This document shows positions 1-8,873 of a stretch of 57,836 nucleotides of DNA, in pieces. Every line of letters begins with the position of its first letter. Position 1 is the first letter of the stretch. The translations under genes were made by a program, and so were the position numbers. The notes under the pieces are model-generated. The model had not been told where the DNA came from. It worked only from the letters and a program-made list of their open reading frames with translations, and did no database searches. Where the stretch lies: the NCBI GenBank assembly GCA_964499285.1, contig CAZCLA010000018.1, forward strand, positions 1 to 57,836, written 5' to 3'. Source of the DNA: JAGFIY01 sp964499285. Its GTDB lineage: Bacteria > Bacteroidota > Ignavibacteria > Ignavibacteriales > Melioribacteraceae.

Positions 1-317
<317 letters not shown>

Positions 318-404
318 ATTTTTTATTAAAATATGGACTCTTTCGGATTCAGCTCTTTCAAAATTTATTTTTGTTTTTTTTACCTGTTTTTCAGGTTAAA
401 GTTT

Positions 405-520
<116 letters not shown>

Positions 521-531
521 ATCTATTTTTT

Positions 532-566
532 ACCCTCAATCGTTCATTCGATTGAGGGTTTTTCTT
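532..566 (+). terminator. Intrinsic terminator of the rRNA operon
   Basis: ACCCTCAATCG (532-542) pairs perfectly with CGATTGAGGGT (549-559) around a 6-nt loop, followed by a T-rich tract. It sits just after 5S and before the converging dnaX gene. The T tract is on the + side only, so it serves rRNA transcripts. Confidence 0.92.
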
Positions 567-611
567 TTTAAAATCGTCTTTTTAATAATTGATGAAAGAT
601 TATTGTAGGGA

Positions 612-2183
612 TTATTTTCTTTCCTGACCTCTAAGGTGTGTTTTAATTGCTTTTATTAATTCCGAATCATCTGCGTTTTGGTCAAAGTTATCATAATCGT
701 TTGAATCCGAATCTCCCTCGATTTCCAACACTAATTTTTTATTATTCCCTTCGAACTGATTTATTATGGAGTTTAAATAGTTTTTTTCTTCCTTGATTAT
801 TTGAAAATCGTCATTACTTTTTGCTGAGATTATTATTTTCTTTTCGGTTTCGGTGTGAGAGCAGTTTGTAAGAACAGACTGAAATAATGGTCTATCATTA
901 CTCGTTATTTCGAGCATCCAATCCCAAAGGGTTTTGAATTTAGGAACATCATTTGGTTGGATTGATTTTTCGTGAAGGGCATTACTTTCTTTCTTGAGAT
1001 GGGTTTCTTCTCTAATATTTAATGGAATGGTCTTTTTTTTTTGAATGGAATCGGGTCTGTTTTCAATATGATCAAGAAGTGAAGAAATCGTTGATGATTT
1101 TTCAAGTCCAATTAAATAAGCTAAGGAAACTTCTAACTTCAGTTTTTGGTTTGATGTAGTTTTTATTTCGTAACTGACTTTATTAATGAAATTTAAAATC
1201 CGTAATACATCTCCTTCCGAGAAGGCATCTTTATATTCTAGATAACGTTCCCTGTAAATTTCTGCAGATTCAATTAGTGAACTATCTTTTCTTATAATAA
1301 TAGTTAAGATGTTGCGGAAATGTTCGTTAAGACCATTTACAAAATCGATAAAATTCCACCCGTTCTCATAAATTTTATTTGTGATTTCAAAAGCGGAGTC
1401 GAATTTTTTTTGTAGGATCGCATCAGAAACATCAAAATAAATTTCGTCATCAATCAAGTTTAGCATCTGGGACAATTCATCAGAATCAACGTTTGTTCCG
1501 CAGAATGATACCACTTGATCGAAGAGACTTTCTGCATCGCGCAATGCACCGTCTGCTTTTTTTGAGATTAGAGTTAGTGACTTATCATCAATCTTAATTT
1601 TTTCTTCCTCAGCGATTTTCCTCAAAAGTTCTTTTATCGTATTTAACTCAATCCGTCTAAAATCAAAACGCTGACATCGTGAAATGATTGTCAAGGGAAC
1701 TTTTTGTACATCGGTTGTAGCAAAAATAAAGATTGTATGTTCGGGGGGTTCTTCTAAAGTTTTTAGAAGTGCATTGAATGATTCGGTAGTCAACATATGA
1801 ACTTCATCAATTATATAAACTTTGTATTTTCCTTTTGTGGGCGAGTATTTAACAGATTCACGTAACGCTCGTATTTCTTCTATTCTTCTATTCGAAGCAC
1901 CATCGATTTCAATGATATCCATCGATTGTGACGAATTGAAAATTTTGCACATCTCACAAGTGTTGCAAGGTTCTCCTTCCTGCGGCGATGAACAGTTAAT
2001 GCTTTTTGCAAAAATTCTCGCAGTAGTAGTTTTCCCAACTCCTCGGGGACCAGCGAATAAGTATGCATGAGCTATACGGTTATTCTGAATTGCGTTCTTC
2101 AATGTTGTGCTGATGTGATTTTGTCCGACCACTTCAACAAATTGCTGAGGACGCCACTTTAATGCCGTTACACGAAAAGACAT
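612..2183 (-). CDS. dnaX: DNA polymerase III subunits gamma/tau
   Basis: Clamp-loader ATPase of the replicative polymerase; it loads the beta sliding clamp and, as tau, couples polymerase and helicase. The 523-aa protein has Walker A GPRGVGKT (45-52), a zinc module with Cys64, 73, 76 and 79, and Walker B IIDEVHM (124-130). The AAA+ and collar domains reach about residue 370, followed by a variable, hydrophilic C-terminal region. It is the last gene of a lon-msrC-dnaX operon; its ATG lies one base after the msrC stop. At codons 381-384 the coding strand has ten consecutive A (see separate entry), so a shorter gamma-like product is likely. Family identity is certain; gamma production is inference. 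Confidence 0.97.
   Translation of the reverse strand: MSFRVTALKWRPQQFVEVVGQNHISTTLKNAIQNNRIAHAYLFAGPRGVGKTTTARIFAKSINCSSPQEGEPCNTCEMCKIFNSSQSMDIIEIDGASNRRIEEIRALRESVKYSPTKGKYKVYIIDEVHMLTTESFNALLKTLEEPPEHTIFIFATTDVQKVPLTIISRCQRFDFRRIELNTIKELLRKIAEEEKIKIDDKSLTLISKKADGALRDAESLFDQVVSFCGTNVDSDELSQMLNLIDDEIYFDVSDAILQKKFDSAFEITNKIYENGWNFIDFVNGLNEHFRNILTIIIRKDSSLIESAEIYRERYLEYKDAFSEGDVLRILNFINKVSYEIKTTSNQKLKLEVSLAYLIGLEKSSTISSLLDHIENRPDSIQKKKTIPLNIREETHLKKESNALHEKSIQPNDVPKFKTLWDWMLEITSNDRPLFQSVLTNCSHTETEKKIIISAKSNDDFQIIKEEKNYLNSIINQFEGNNKKLVLEIEGDSDSNDYDNFDQNADDSELIKAIKTHLRGQERK
1033..1042 (-). other. A10 slippery run inside dnaX (candidate gamma-producing site)
   Basis: The coding strand reads CAA AAA AAA AAG at codons 381-384, ten A in a row and containing the heptamer A AAA AAG. 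A -1 shift, or insertion of one A, gives six new residues (DHSIKY) and then TAG at 1014-1012. Loss of one A gives RPFH and then TAA. Either product would be about 387-391 aa and end just after the clamp-loader core, as gamma does in E. coli and Thermus. Confidence 0.6.
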
Positions 2184-2184
2184 A

Positions 2185-2700
2185 TCAATTACCCATTGTT
2201 AGGAGTGAATCAAAATTTATTTTCTTTGATATGATTTTGCAAATGCTTTCCAAATATTTTCTGTCGATATCATTAAATGATGCGTAGTCAAAACTATCTA
2301 AATCAAGAACGGCTATCGCTTTATTATTCCTTATTATTGGAACTACGATCTCTGATTTGGATCCGGAATCGCATGCTATGTGACCGGGAAATTTATCGAC
2401 ATCATCCACAATTATTGTTTTTATTTGCTCAAACGATGTTCCGCAAACACCTTTTCCGATTTCAATTCTTGTGCATGCTATTTTCCCTTGGAAAGGTCCT
2501 AAATAGAGAAACAATCCATTAAAAATATAAAATCCAACCCAGCTGATTTTGTTAAATGATTCCTTAAGTGCAGCAGTAATATTAGAAAGATTAGAAAGTG
2601 CCGGCACTTTCATATCAAGAAGCGAATCAATTTGTGGCAGAAGCAACGAATAAATTTCTTCGTCTGATGCAAATTTATTTGTTTTTAGGCTTTCGGACAT
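2185..2700 (-). CDS. msrC: Free methionine-(R)-sulfoxide reductase (GAF domain)
   Basis: Reduces free L-methionine-(R)-sulfoxide in the cytoplasm, an antioxidant repair role. The 171-aa protein is a single GAF domain of the fRMsr/YebR type. The three family cysteines are present as Cys76, Cys86 (GVCGTSF) and Cys110 (HIACDSGSKSE), with the same 10 and 24 residue spacing as the E. coli enzyme. The start overlaps the lon 3' end by 26 bp and the stop is one base before the dnaX start, so it is co-transcribed and probably translationally coupled. The alternative, a generic GAF sensor, is unlikely because all redox cysteines are kept. Confidence 0.9.
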   Translation of the reverse strand: MSESLKTNKFASDEEIYSLLLPQIDSLLDMKVPALSNLSNITAALKESFNKISWVGFYIFNGLFLYLGPFQGKIACTRIEIGKGVCGTSFEQIKTIIVDDVDKFPGHIACDSGSKSEIVVPIIRNNKAIAVLDLDSFDYASFNDIDRKYLESICKIISKKINFDSLLTMGN

Positions 2701-5122
2701 TGGACTTTTTCGTTACAGTATTTTTTGTTTTAGTTATTTTACGTTTAGTTCTTGCGAAAACAATTTCGATTGCATCTTTTATATTCTCTATACAAATAAT
2801 GGTCAAGTTACTTTTTACTGCGTCCTTAATTTCTGATAGATCTTTTTCGTTTTGTTTAGGAATAAGAACTGTTTTAATCCCGCTTCTTTTTGCCGCAAGA
2901 AGTTTCTCGTTTAAACCACCGATTGCAAGAACTCTGCCTCGTAACGTGATTTCACCAGTCATTGCCACATCACTTTTAGCCGGTTTCCCGCTAAATGCCG
3001 AATACATTGCAAGCGCAAGTGTTATTCCAGCTGATGGACCATCTTTAGGAATAGCTCCTTCAGGAAGGTGGATATGGATCTCTTTTCCTTTATAAAAATT
3101 TTCATTAAGTCGCAAGGTATTTGCATTTGAACGCAGATAACTAAGAGCTGCAACTGCAGATTCTTTCATCACATCGCCTATCTGCCCGGTTAATGTAAGT
3201 TTTTCACTGCCATTCATTACTGTTGCATCAACATTTAAAATATCACCTCCTACACTCGTCCAAGCTAAACCAGTAATACTTCCTATTCGCGCTTCTTTTT
3301 CAGCTTTTTGTTGTCTGAATCGCGGAACACCTAAGTAATTCTCAATCTTACTGGGATCAATGGTAAATGATTTCGGAAGAGATTTTTTCTTGTTTTTCTT
3401 TTGAAGAACAATATCTCGGGCAGTTTTTCTAAGAACGGAAGCAATCTCTCTTTCTAGGTTTCTTACTCCGGCTTCCCGTGTGTAAGACTCAATAATCGAC
3501 TTCAAAGCGGTAGATGTAAAATCAATGTTAATTCCCGAAAGACCATGTGCCTTTAACTGTTTCGGGATAATATGTTGCTTGGCAATCTCTTCTTTTTCAT
3601 GAATTAAATAACCAGGAAGTTCAATAATCTCCATTCTATCCTGAAGCGGAAGCGGAATATTGTACTTCACATTTGCTGTTGTTATAAACATTACCTGAGA
3701 AAGATCATAATCTATATCGAGATAGTGATCATTAAACGTATGGTTCTGCTCGGGATCAAGAACCTCAAGCATCGCAGAGGAAGGATCGCCCCGGAAATCC
3801 ATACTCATTTTATCTATTTCATCCAGAAGTATCACTGGGTTTATAGTACCGGCACGCTTCATTGATTGAATTATCTTACCGGGCATAGATCCTATATAAG
3901 TTCTTCTGTGACCCCTTATCTCAGCCTCGTCGCGAACACCGCCAAGACTTATTCTTACAAAGTTTCTTCCCAGTGCTCTGGCAATTGATTTGCCGAGAGA
4001 TGTTTTGCCAACGCCCGGAGGTCCGACAAAACACAAAATTTGTCCGCGGATCTGCTTTACCAAATTCAGAACAGCAATGTGTTCAACTATTCGTTCTTTC
4101 GGTTTTTCCAAACCGAAATGATCTTCGTCAAGAATCTTTCTCACATTTTTAAGATCAAGATTATCCTTTGTTTTTTTGTGCCAAGGAACATCACTAAGCC
4201 AGTCTAAATAGTTTCTTATTACAGTGGATTCAGGAGAACTTGGCGGAGTTTTTTTGAGCTTATTGAATTCGTCGAGAGCTTTATCTTCAATATCCTTTGG
4301 CATTTTTGCTTTTTTAATTCTTTCCCGCAATTTTGCGAATTCCGGGGATGCTTCTTCGTCATCGCCCAGCTCATCTTGAAGAATTCTTATTTGTTCGTTA
4401 ATGATAAATCTTCGCTGAGTTTTTTGTATGTTCTCGTGAACCTTTCCTTCAATTTCCTTTTCGATTTTTAATATTTCGTTTTCCGAGTTTAGTATTTTTA
4501 TTACTTCATATAATTGTTCGATGAGCGTAAACTTTTGGAGTATTTTTTGCTTCACATCGATTGATTGATTTATATTCGCGGCAACGTAATATAATTTTCT
4601 GTCAGGTTCTGAGATGTTATCGTAAGCACTTATGGCTTCTGAAGGAATGTTTCGGTTAATTTTTACATATTCCTTAAAAAGTGAGGTCATTTGTCTAATC
4701 AGAGCGTTCTTTTCTCTTGCATCTTCTTTCGTTGGAAGAATTAAGTCTATTTCTGCTTCAAAAAATTCTTTATTCTCGTTAAACTTTTTAATAACTCCCG
4801 GTAGGATTCCATCAATCAATATTTTAAGAAGTCCGTTTGGCAATTTGAGAATCTGAATAATCTTTGCTACAGTGCCTTCAAGAAAAAGATCTTCTTTTTT
4901 TGGTGATTCTAAATCAGATTTTTTCTGCGCTGTCAGAAAAATATATTTAGATGTGTCCAAGGCATGGTTTGCTGCAGTTATTGATTGTTTTCTTCCAACC
5001 AAAACCGGAAATATCATATAAGGAAAAATAACGGTATCTCTCAAGGGAAGAACAGCTAATTTTTCTGGAATCTCATCCACAATTAATTCATTGATCGCTT
5101 TCGAACTTGTTTTTTCAGTCAT
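2675..5122 (-). CDS. lon: ATP-dependent Lon protease
   Basis: Cytoplasmic AAA+ serine protease that degrades misfolded and regulatory proteins. The 815-aa protein has the full LonA layout: N-terminal substrate domain (about 20-220), coiled-coil region, Walker A GPPGVGKT (367-374), Walker B LLDEID (432-437), and the C-terminal protease with Ser697 (DGPSAG) and Lys740. The length is typical. A lysine/threonine-rich tail of about 25 residues follows the protease domain. It is first in the operon with msrC and dnaX, and diverges from suhB across a 144-bp spacer where both promoters must lie. Confidence 0.98.
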   Translation of the reverse strand: MTEKTSSKAINELIVDEIPEKLAVLPLRDTVIFPYMIFPVLVGRKQSITAANHALDTSKYIFLTAQKKSDLESPKKEDLFLEGTVAKIIQILKLPNGLLKILIDGILPGVIKKFNENKEFFEAEIDLILPTKEDAREKNALIRQMTSLFKEYVKINRNIPSEAISAYDNISEPDRKLYYVAANINQSIDVKQKILQKFTLIEQLYEVIKILNSENEILKIEKEIEGKVHENIQKTQRRFIINEQIRILQDELGDDEEASPEFAKLRERIKKAKMPKDIEDKALDEFNKLKKTPPSSPESTVIRNYLDWLSDVPWHKKTKDNLDLKNVRKILDEDHFGLEKPKERIVEHIAVLNLVKQIRGQILCFVGPPGVGKTSLGKSIARALGRNFVRISLGGVRDEAEIRGHRRTYIGSMPGKIIQSMKRAGTINPVILLDEIDKMSMDFRGDPSSAMLEVLDPEQNHTFNDHYLDIDYDLSQVMFITTANVKYNIPLPLQDRMEIIELPGYLIHEKEEIAKQHIIPKQLKAHGLSGINIDFTSTALKSIIESYTREAGVRNLEREIASVLRKTARDIVLQKKNKKKSLPKSFTIDPSKIENYLGVPRFRQQKAEKEARIGSITGLAWTSVGGDILNVDATVMNGSEKLTLTGQIGDVMKESAVAALSYLRSNANTLRLNENFYKGKEIHIHLPEGAIPKDGPSAGITLALAMYSAFSGKPAKSDVAMTGEITLRGRVLAIGGLNEKLLAAKRSGIKTVLIPKQNEKDLSEIKDAVKSNLTIICIENIKDAIEIVFARTKRKITKTKNTVTKKSNVRKPKNK

Positions 5123-5266
5123 AAACTATGTTTTCTCAATAATTTCGTTAAAGATTTAGGGGACGAAATATAAAGAAATAAGCATGTCCGAACAAGGTAA
5201 GCAAAAAGCGCATTTTTATTAGCTATGTTATTTATTAATTTGGTTTAATTATTATAAGGATTTTTT

Positions 5267-6031
5267 ATGATCGAAAAAGTTGTGTTTATTTCCAGGATAG
5301 CCGGCAATATTATCCGTGAAGGTTTTGGCAAAAATCTACAGATTGAATTCAAGACCAACAAATCAAATATTGTTACAGACATTGATAAAAAATCAGAAAA
5401 TGTAATTAAAAATTTTATTAAAAAAGAGTTTCCAACACATGGTATTTTAGCGGAAGAATCCGGACTTGAAAAAGGTTCATCGGATTATATCTGGGTAATT
5501 GATCCATTGGATGGGACAACAAATTTTGCCCACGGACTTCCAATTTTTTCCGTGTCTATTGGAGTTCTAAAACGGAAGGAAATTATTTGCGGCGTGGTTT
5601 ATGATGTTATGCGGAATGAAGTTTATTCAGCTGAAAATGGAAGCGGTGCACATTTGAATAGTAGAAGGATAAAAGTGAGTTCGAACAGTCAAATTGAAGA
5701 ATCTCTGCTTGTAACCGGTTTCCCTTATAACATTTCCGAGAATCCCGAGAATGCAATTGAAAAGTTTGCAACCATAATTAAACAGGCTAGAGGTGTTAGA
5801 AGACTTGGATCGGCAGCAATTGATTTTTGTTATGTTGCTTCAGGAGTGTTCGATGGATTTTGGGAGGTAGATTTGAATCCTTGGGATGCTTGTGCCGGAA
5901 AACTTTTGGTCGAAGAAGCCGGAGGAAAAGTAACTAATTTTGCGGGAGAAAATATCGATATTTACTCTAGACAATTTCTTGCAGGAAATGGAAAAATTAA
6001 TTCTATTTTGGAAAATATTTTGAGAAAATAA
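5267..6031 (+). CDS. suhB: Inositol monophosphatase family protein
   Basis: Mg-dependent phosphatase hydrolysing inositol-1-phosphate or related sugar phosphates. The 254-aa protein keeps the metal-binding set: Glu63 (LAEESG), Asp79 and Asp82 in DPLDGTTNF, and Asp207 in PWDACAG. The length fits the family. The ATG follows a TATAAGGATTTTTT leader with a modest Shine-Dalgarno. The true substrate cannot be read from the sequence; the symbol follows the nearest well-known homolog, and a CysQ-like activity is possible but less favoured. Confidence 0.9.
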   Translation: MIEKVVFISRIAGNIIREGFGKNLQIEFKTNKSNIVTDIDKKSENVIKNFIKKEFPTHGILAEESGLEKGSSDYIWVIDPLDGTTNFAHGLPIFSVSIGVLKRKEIICGVVYDVMRNEVYSAENGSGAHLNSRRIKVSSNSQIEESLLVTGFPYNISENPENAIEKFATIIKQARGVRRLGSAAIDFCYVASGVFDGFWEVDLNPWDACAGKLLVEEAGGKVTNFAGENIDIYSRQFLAGNGKINSILENILRK

Positions 6032-6084
6032 AGTGTAATTTATTTCTAAGTACTTATAAAACAACTATTTAGATAAAAATTATA

Positions 6085-6115
6085 TTGTATTCCCTCCTTA
6101 ATTTTTATATCTTTG
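6085..6115 (+). promoter_or_regulatory. Candidate Bacteroidota-type promoter for cmk
   Basis: TTG at 6085-6087, a 20-nt spacer, then TATCTTTG (6108-6115), a full match to the TAnnTTTG -7 element described for Bacteroidota. The start point would fall within a few bases of the cmk ATG (6122), predicting a leaderless or nearly leaderless mRNA. Confidence 0.5.
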
Positions 6116-6121
6116 TTTTCT

Positions 6122-6805
6122 ATGTCAAAAAATTTAGTAATAGCTATTGATGGACCTGCAGGTTCCGGCAAAAGTACGATTGCGAAGTACCTAGCTCAAA
6201 AATTAAACGCAGTTTATGTTGATACAGGCGCTATGTACAGGGCAATTACTTTTTTGGCATTACGGAATAACATTGAAGACAATATTCCCGAAATAATCAA
6301 CTTAGTTAATGATTTAGAGATTGAATTAAAATTTGAATTCGGAATTACCAGAGTTTTTGTAAATGATGAAGAAGTCACTGATAATATTCGAACAAAAGAT
6401 GTAAATGATAAAGTAAGTGATATAAGCAGAATTCCTGAAGTGCGGGAAGAACTCGTCAAAATTCAGAAAAAGCTCGGCGAAAATCAGACAATAGTTGCCG
6501 AAGGAAGAGATACAACAACTGTTGTTTTTCCAGACGCTGATTTTAAAATCTTTCTTACTGCCGATCTTGATGTTCGAGCTGAAAGAAGATTTAAAGAGTT
6601 TCTTGAAAAAGGGACTGAAATAGATTTAGATTCAGTTAAATCAAATCTTGCCGAAAGAGATAGAATTGACAGCAGCAGAAAAGCAAGTCCGTTGAAAAAA
6701 GCCGAAGATGCTTTTGAATTGGATTCGACAAGCCTTACAATAAAAGAAGAGCTTGATATGTTGCTTGAAAAAATTAAAAGTTTGAAGGAAACAGAGCCGC
6801 AATAA
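6122..6805 (+). CDS. cmk: Cytidylate kinase
   Basis: Phosphorylates CMP and dCMP to the diphosphates using ATP. The 227-aa protein starts with the P-loop GPAGSGKST (11-19) and has the NMP-kinase motifs DTGAMYRA and AEGRDTTTVVFP. I chose the ATG at 6122; a TTG three codons upstream (6113) lies inside the probable -7 promoter element, so it is unlikely. rpsA follows 84 bp downstream, the cmk-rpsA order seen in many bacteria. The usual enterobacterial ihfB does not follow rpsA here. Confidence 0.95.
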   Translation: MSKNLVIAIDGPAGSGKSTIAKYLAQKLNAVYVDTGAMYRAITFLALRNNIEDNIPEIINLVNDLEIELKFEFGITRVFVNDEEVTDNIRTKDVNDKVSDISRIPEVREELVKIQKKLGENQTIVAEGRDTTTVVFPDADFKIFLTADLDVRAERRFKEFLEKGTEIDLDSVKSNLAERDRIDSSRKASPLKKAEDAFELDSTSLTIKEELDMLLEKIKSLKETEPQ

Positions 6806-6835
6806 AACGTTATGTTAAACTAAAACCACGTGCAA

Positions 6836-6860
6836 AATTATTTCTGCGGCGGAAATAATT
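6836..6860 (+). promoter_or_regulatory. Hairpin in the rpsA leader
   Basis: AATTATTTC (6836-6844) and GAAATAATT (6852-6860) form a perfect 9-bp stem with the GC-rich 7-nt loop TGCGGCG, 29 nt before the rpsA ATG. No T run follows, so it is not a terminator. Ribosomal protein S1 autoregulates through its own leader in E. coli; a similar role here is only inference. Confidence 0.45.
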
Positions 6861-6889
6861 GAACACAAGTATTTTTATTTGGAGGATAG

Positions 6890-8800
6890 ATGTCCGAGTT
6901 AGAAAAAGAAAAAGCTTCCGAAACAAAAAAAACTCCGGTGATGGATAATTACAAATTCATCAATGCGGATGAATATTCGGAAGAAGAATTAAAGTCGCTT
7001 GCTAAACTTTATACTGAATCTTTCCGTGATATTAAAGAAGGCGAAATTATCAAAGGTAAAATTGTTGGTATAAGCGGCGACAATGTTGTGCTTGATGTTG
7101 GTTTTAAATCCGACGGTACAATTTCAAGGAACGAATTTACTTCAACAGAAGAACTAAAACTTGGCGAAGAAGTTGATATAGTTATTGAAAGTGTTGAAGA
7201 TGAAGAAGGGAACTTGATATTAAGCAAAAAACGAGCTGACTTTCTTAAAATTTGGGGTCAGATTATGGACGCTTATGAACAAGAAAAAATTATTCCCGGC
7301 AAAATTCTTAAAAGAATTAAAGGAGGAATGGTAGTCGATCTTCTTGGTATTGAAGCGTTTCTTCCCGGTTCGCAAATTGATATTAGACCTGTGCGTGATT
7401 TTGATGCATTTGTTGGTCAAACAATGGACTTCAAAATTGTTAAGATAAATGTTCCCACCGAAAACGTGGTAGTCTCACATAAAGTTCTTATCGAAGAAAC
7501 TATTGCTGATCAAAGAAAAGAAATTCTTGACGGATTGGAAAAAGGACAAATTCTTGAAGGAATTGTAAAAGCGATAACTGATTTTGGTGTTTTTGTTGAT
7601 CTCGGCGGCGTAGATGGTTTAGTTCATATTACCGACCTAAGCTGGGGAAGAATAAATCACCCGAGCGAAGTTGTCAAACTTGATGAAAGTATTAAAGTAG
7701 TTGTTACAGACTTCGACAAAGAAAGAAAGAGAATCTCTCTTAGTCTTAAACAATTGCTTCCACATCCTTGGGAAGAGATTGATCAAAAATATAAGATCGG
7801 TGATAAAGTATCTGGGCGCGTTGTCTCCTTAACTGATTACGGTGCATTTATCGAAATCGAAAAAGGTATTGAGGGACTAATACATATATCAGAAATGAGC
7901 TGGACACAACACATAAGTCATCCATCACAGTTTGTATCTATGGGTCAAGTTGTTGAAGCCGTTATTCTTAGCTTGGATAAAAATGAGAAGAAAATTTCTC
8001 TTGGAATGAAACAATTAACTCCCGATCCATGGCAGGAATTGCTTAAGAAATATCCGGTTGGTTCAAAGCAAAAAGGTGTTGCTAGAAACCTGACAAACTT
8101 TGGGGTTTTTGTAGAATTGGAACCAGGAATAGATGGATTGATTCATATTTCTGATTTATCGTGGACTAAGAAAATTCGTCATCCCGGCGAAGTTGTGAAA
8201 AAAGGTGAAGAAATTGAAGTTGTGGTTTTGGGCGTTGATACCGAACAAAGGAAAATTTCCTTGGGTCACAAGCAAGTTGAAGAAAATCCATGGACTAACT
8301 TTGAAAGAGAATATGCCGTGGGTAAATCAACCCAAGGTAAGGTTGTAAGAATAATCGAAAAAGGCGTTATAGCTGAATTGCCTTTAGGTGTCGATGGTTT
8401 TATTCCTCAAACACAGCTTTCAACAAATAAAGTTAAGAATCTTGCACTTTCATTTCCTGTTGATACTACATTACCGTTAAAGGTTGTGGAGTTTGATAAA
8501 GAAAACAAGAAAATAGTATTAAGCGTTCTTGCTGCGTTAAAAGAAAAAGATGATCAAACAATTGAAGATTATATCAACACACACAAACTTGAAAAAGTTA
8601 CAGTGGATGATATAAAGAATGCAGATGCAGGTAAATTTGATTCATCGGACTTTAATTTATACGACGAGGCTGGAAACGACAAACCGAGAGAAGTTTCTGC
8701 TCCTCAGCCATCAGAAGTAAAAGAAACATCTGAAAAGAAAACCGAGAAAGCTGAAAAACCGGAAGCTGAATCGAATGAAGAAAAAGAAACAAAAGAATAA
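6890..8800 (+). CDS. rpsA: 30S ribosomal protein S1
   Basis: RNA-binding ribosomal protein that brings mRNA to the 30S subunit. The 636-aa protein contains six S1 (OB-fold) domains at about 50-120, 130-205, 220-290, 305-375, 392-462 and 478-550; the middle ones repeat the pattern DYGAFIEIEKGIEGLIHISE. An extra tail of about 80 residues rich in Glu and Lys follows. The start is fixed by a strong Shine-Dalgarno GGAGG at 6881-6885. A leader hairpin precedes it, and a terminator follows. Confidence 0.97.
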   Translation: MSELEKEKASETKKTPVMDNYKFINADEYSEEELKSLAKLYTESFRDIKEGEIIKGKIVGISGDNVVLDVGFKSDGTISRNEFTSTEELKLGEEVDIVIESVEDEEGNLILSKKRADFLKIWGQIMDAYEQEKIIPGKILKRIKGGMVVDLLGIEAFLPGSQIDIRPVRDFDAFVGQTMDFKIVKINVPTENVVVSHKVLIEETIADQRKEILDGLEKGQILEGIVKAITDFGVFVDLGGVDGLVHITDLSWGRINHPSEVVKLDESIKVVVTDFDKERKRISLSLKQLLPHPWEEIDQKYKIGDKVSGRVVSLTDYGAFIEIEKGIEGLIHISEMSWTQHISHPSQFVSMGQVVEAVILSLDKNEKKISLGMKQLTPDPWQELLKKYPVGSKQKGVARNLTNFGVFVELEPGIDGLIHISDLSWTKKIRHPGEVVKKGEEIEVVVLGVDTEQRKISLGHKQVEENPWTNFEREYAVGKSTQGKVVRIIEKGVIAELPLGVDGFIPQTQLSTNKVKNLALSFPVDTTLPLKVVEFDKENKKIVLSVLAALKEKDDQTIEDYINTHKLEKVTVDDIKNADAGKFDSSDFNLYDEAGNDKPREVSAPQPSEVKETSEKKTEKAEKPEAESNEEKETKE

Positions 8801-8814
8801 TTAAATTATTATTG

Positions 8815-8858
8815 AGGCTGTATCATTAAAGGTTAAATCCGATGGTACAGCCTTTTTT
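8815..8858 (+). terminator. Intrinsic terminator after rpsA
   Basis: AGGCTGTA (8815-8822) pairs with TACAGCCT (8846-8853), followed by TTTTT. The loop is long (23 nt). It lies between the rpsA stop and the mtaB start, so it may end rpsA mRNA or partly attenuate mtaB. Confidence 0.75.
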
Positions 8859-8873
8859 ATTAGGGGAAATAAT

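Noticed and set aside
382..396. ACCTG-TTTTT-CAGGT hairpin in the 23S-5S spacer as a terminator
   Set aside because: The stem is only five pairs and no T run follows; 5S directly downstream must be transcribed. A processing element is more likely.
2598..3095. 165-codon open frame on the + strand inside lon and msrC
   Set aside because: It lies antisense to two strongly conserved genes, has no Shine-Dalgarno or recognisable domain, and looks like a shadow of Lon codon usage.
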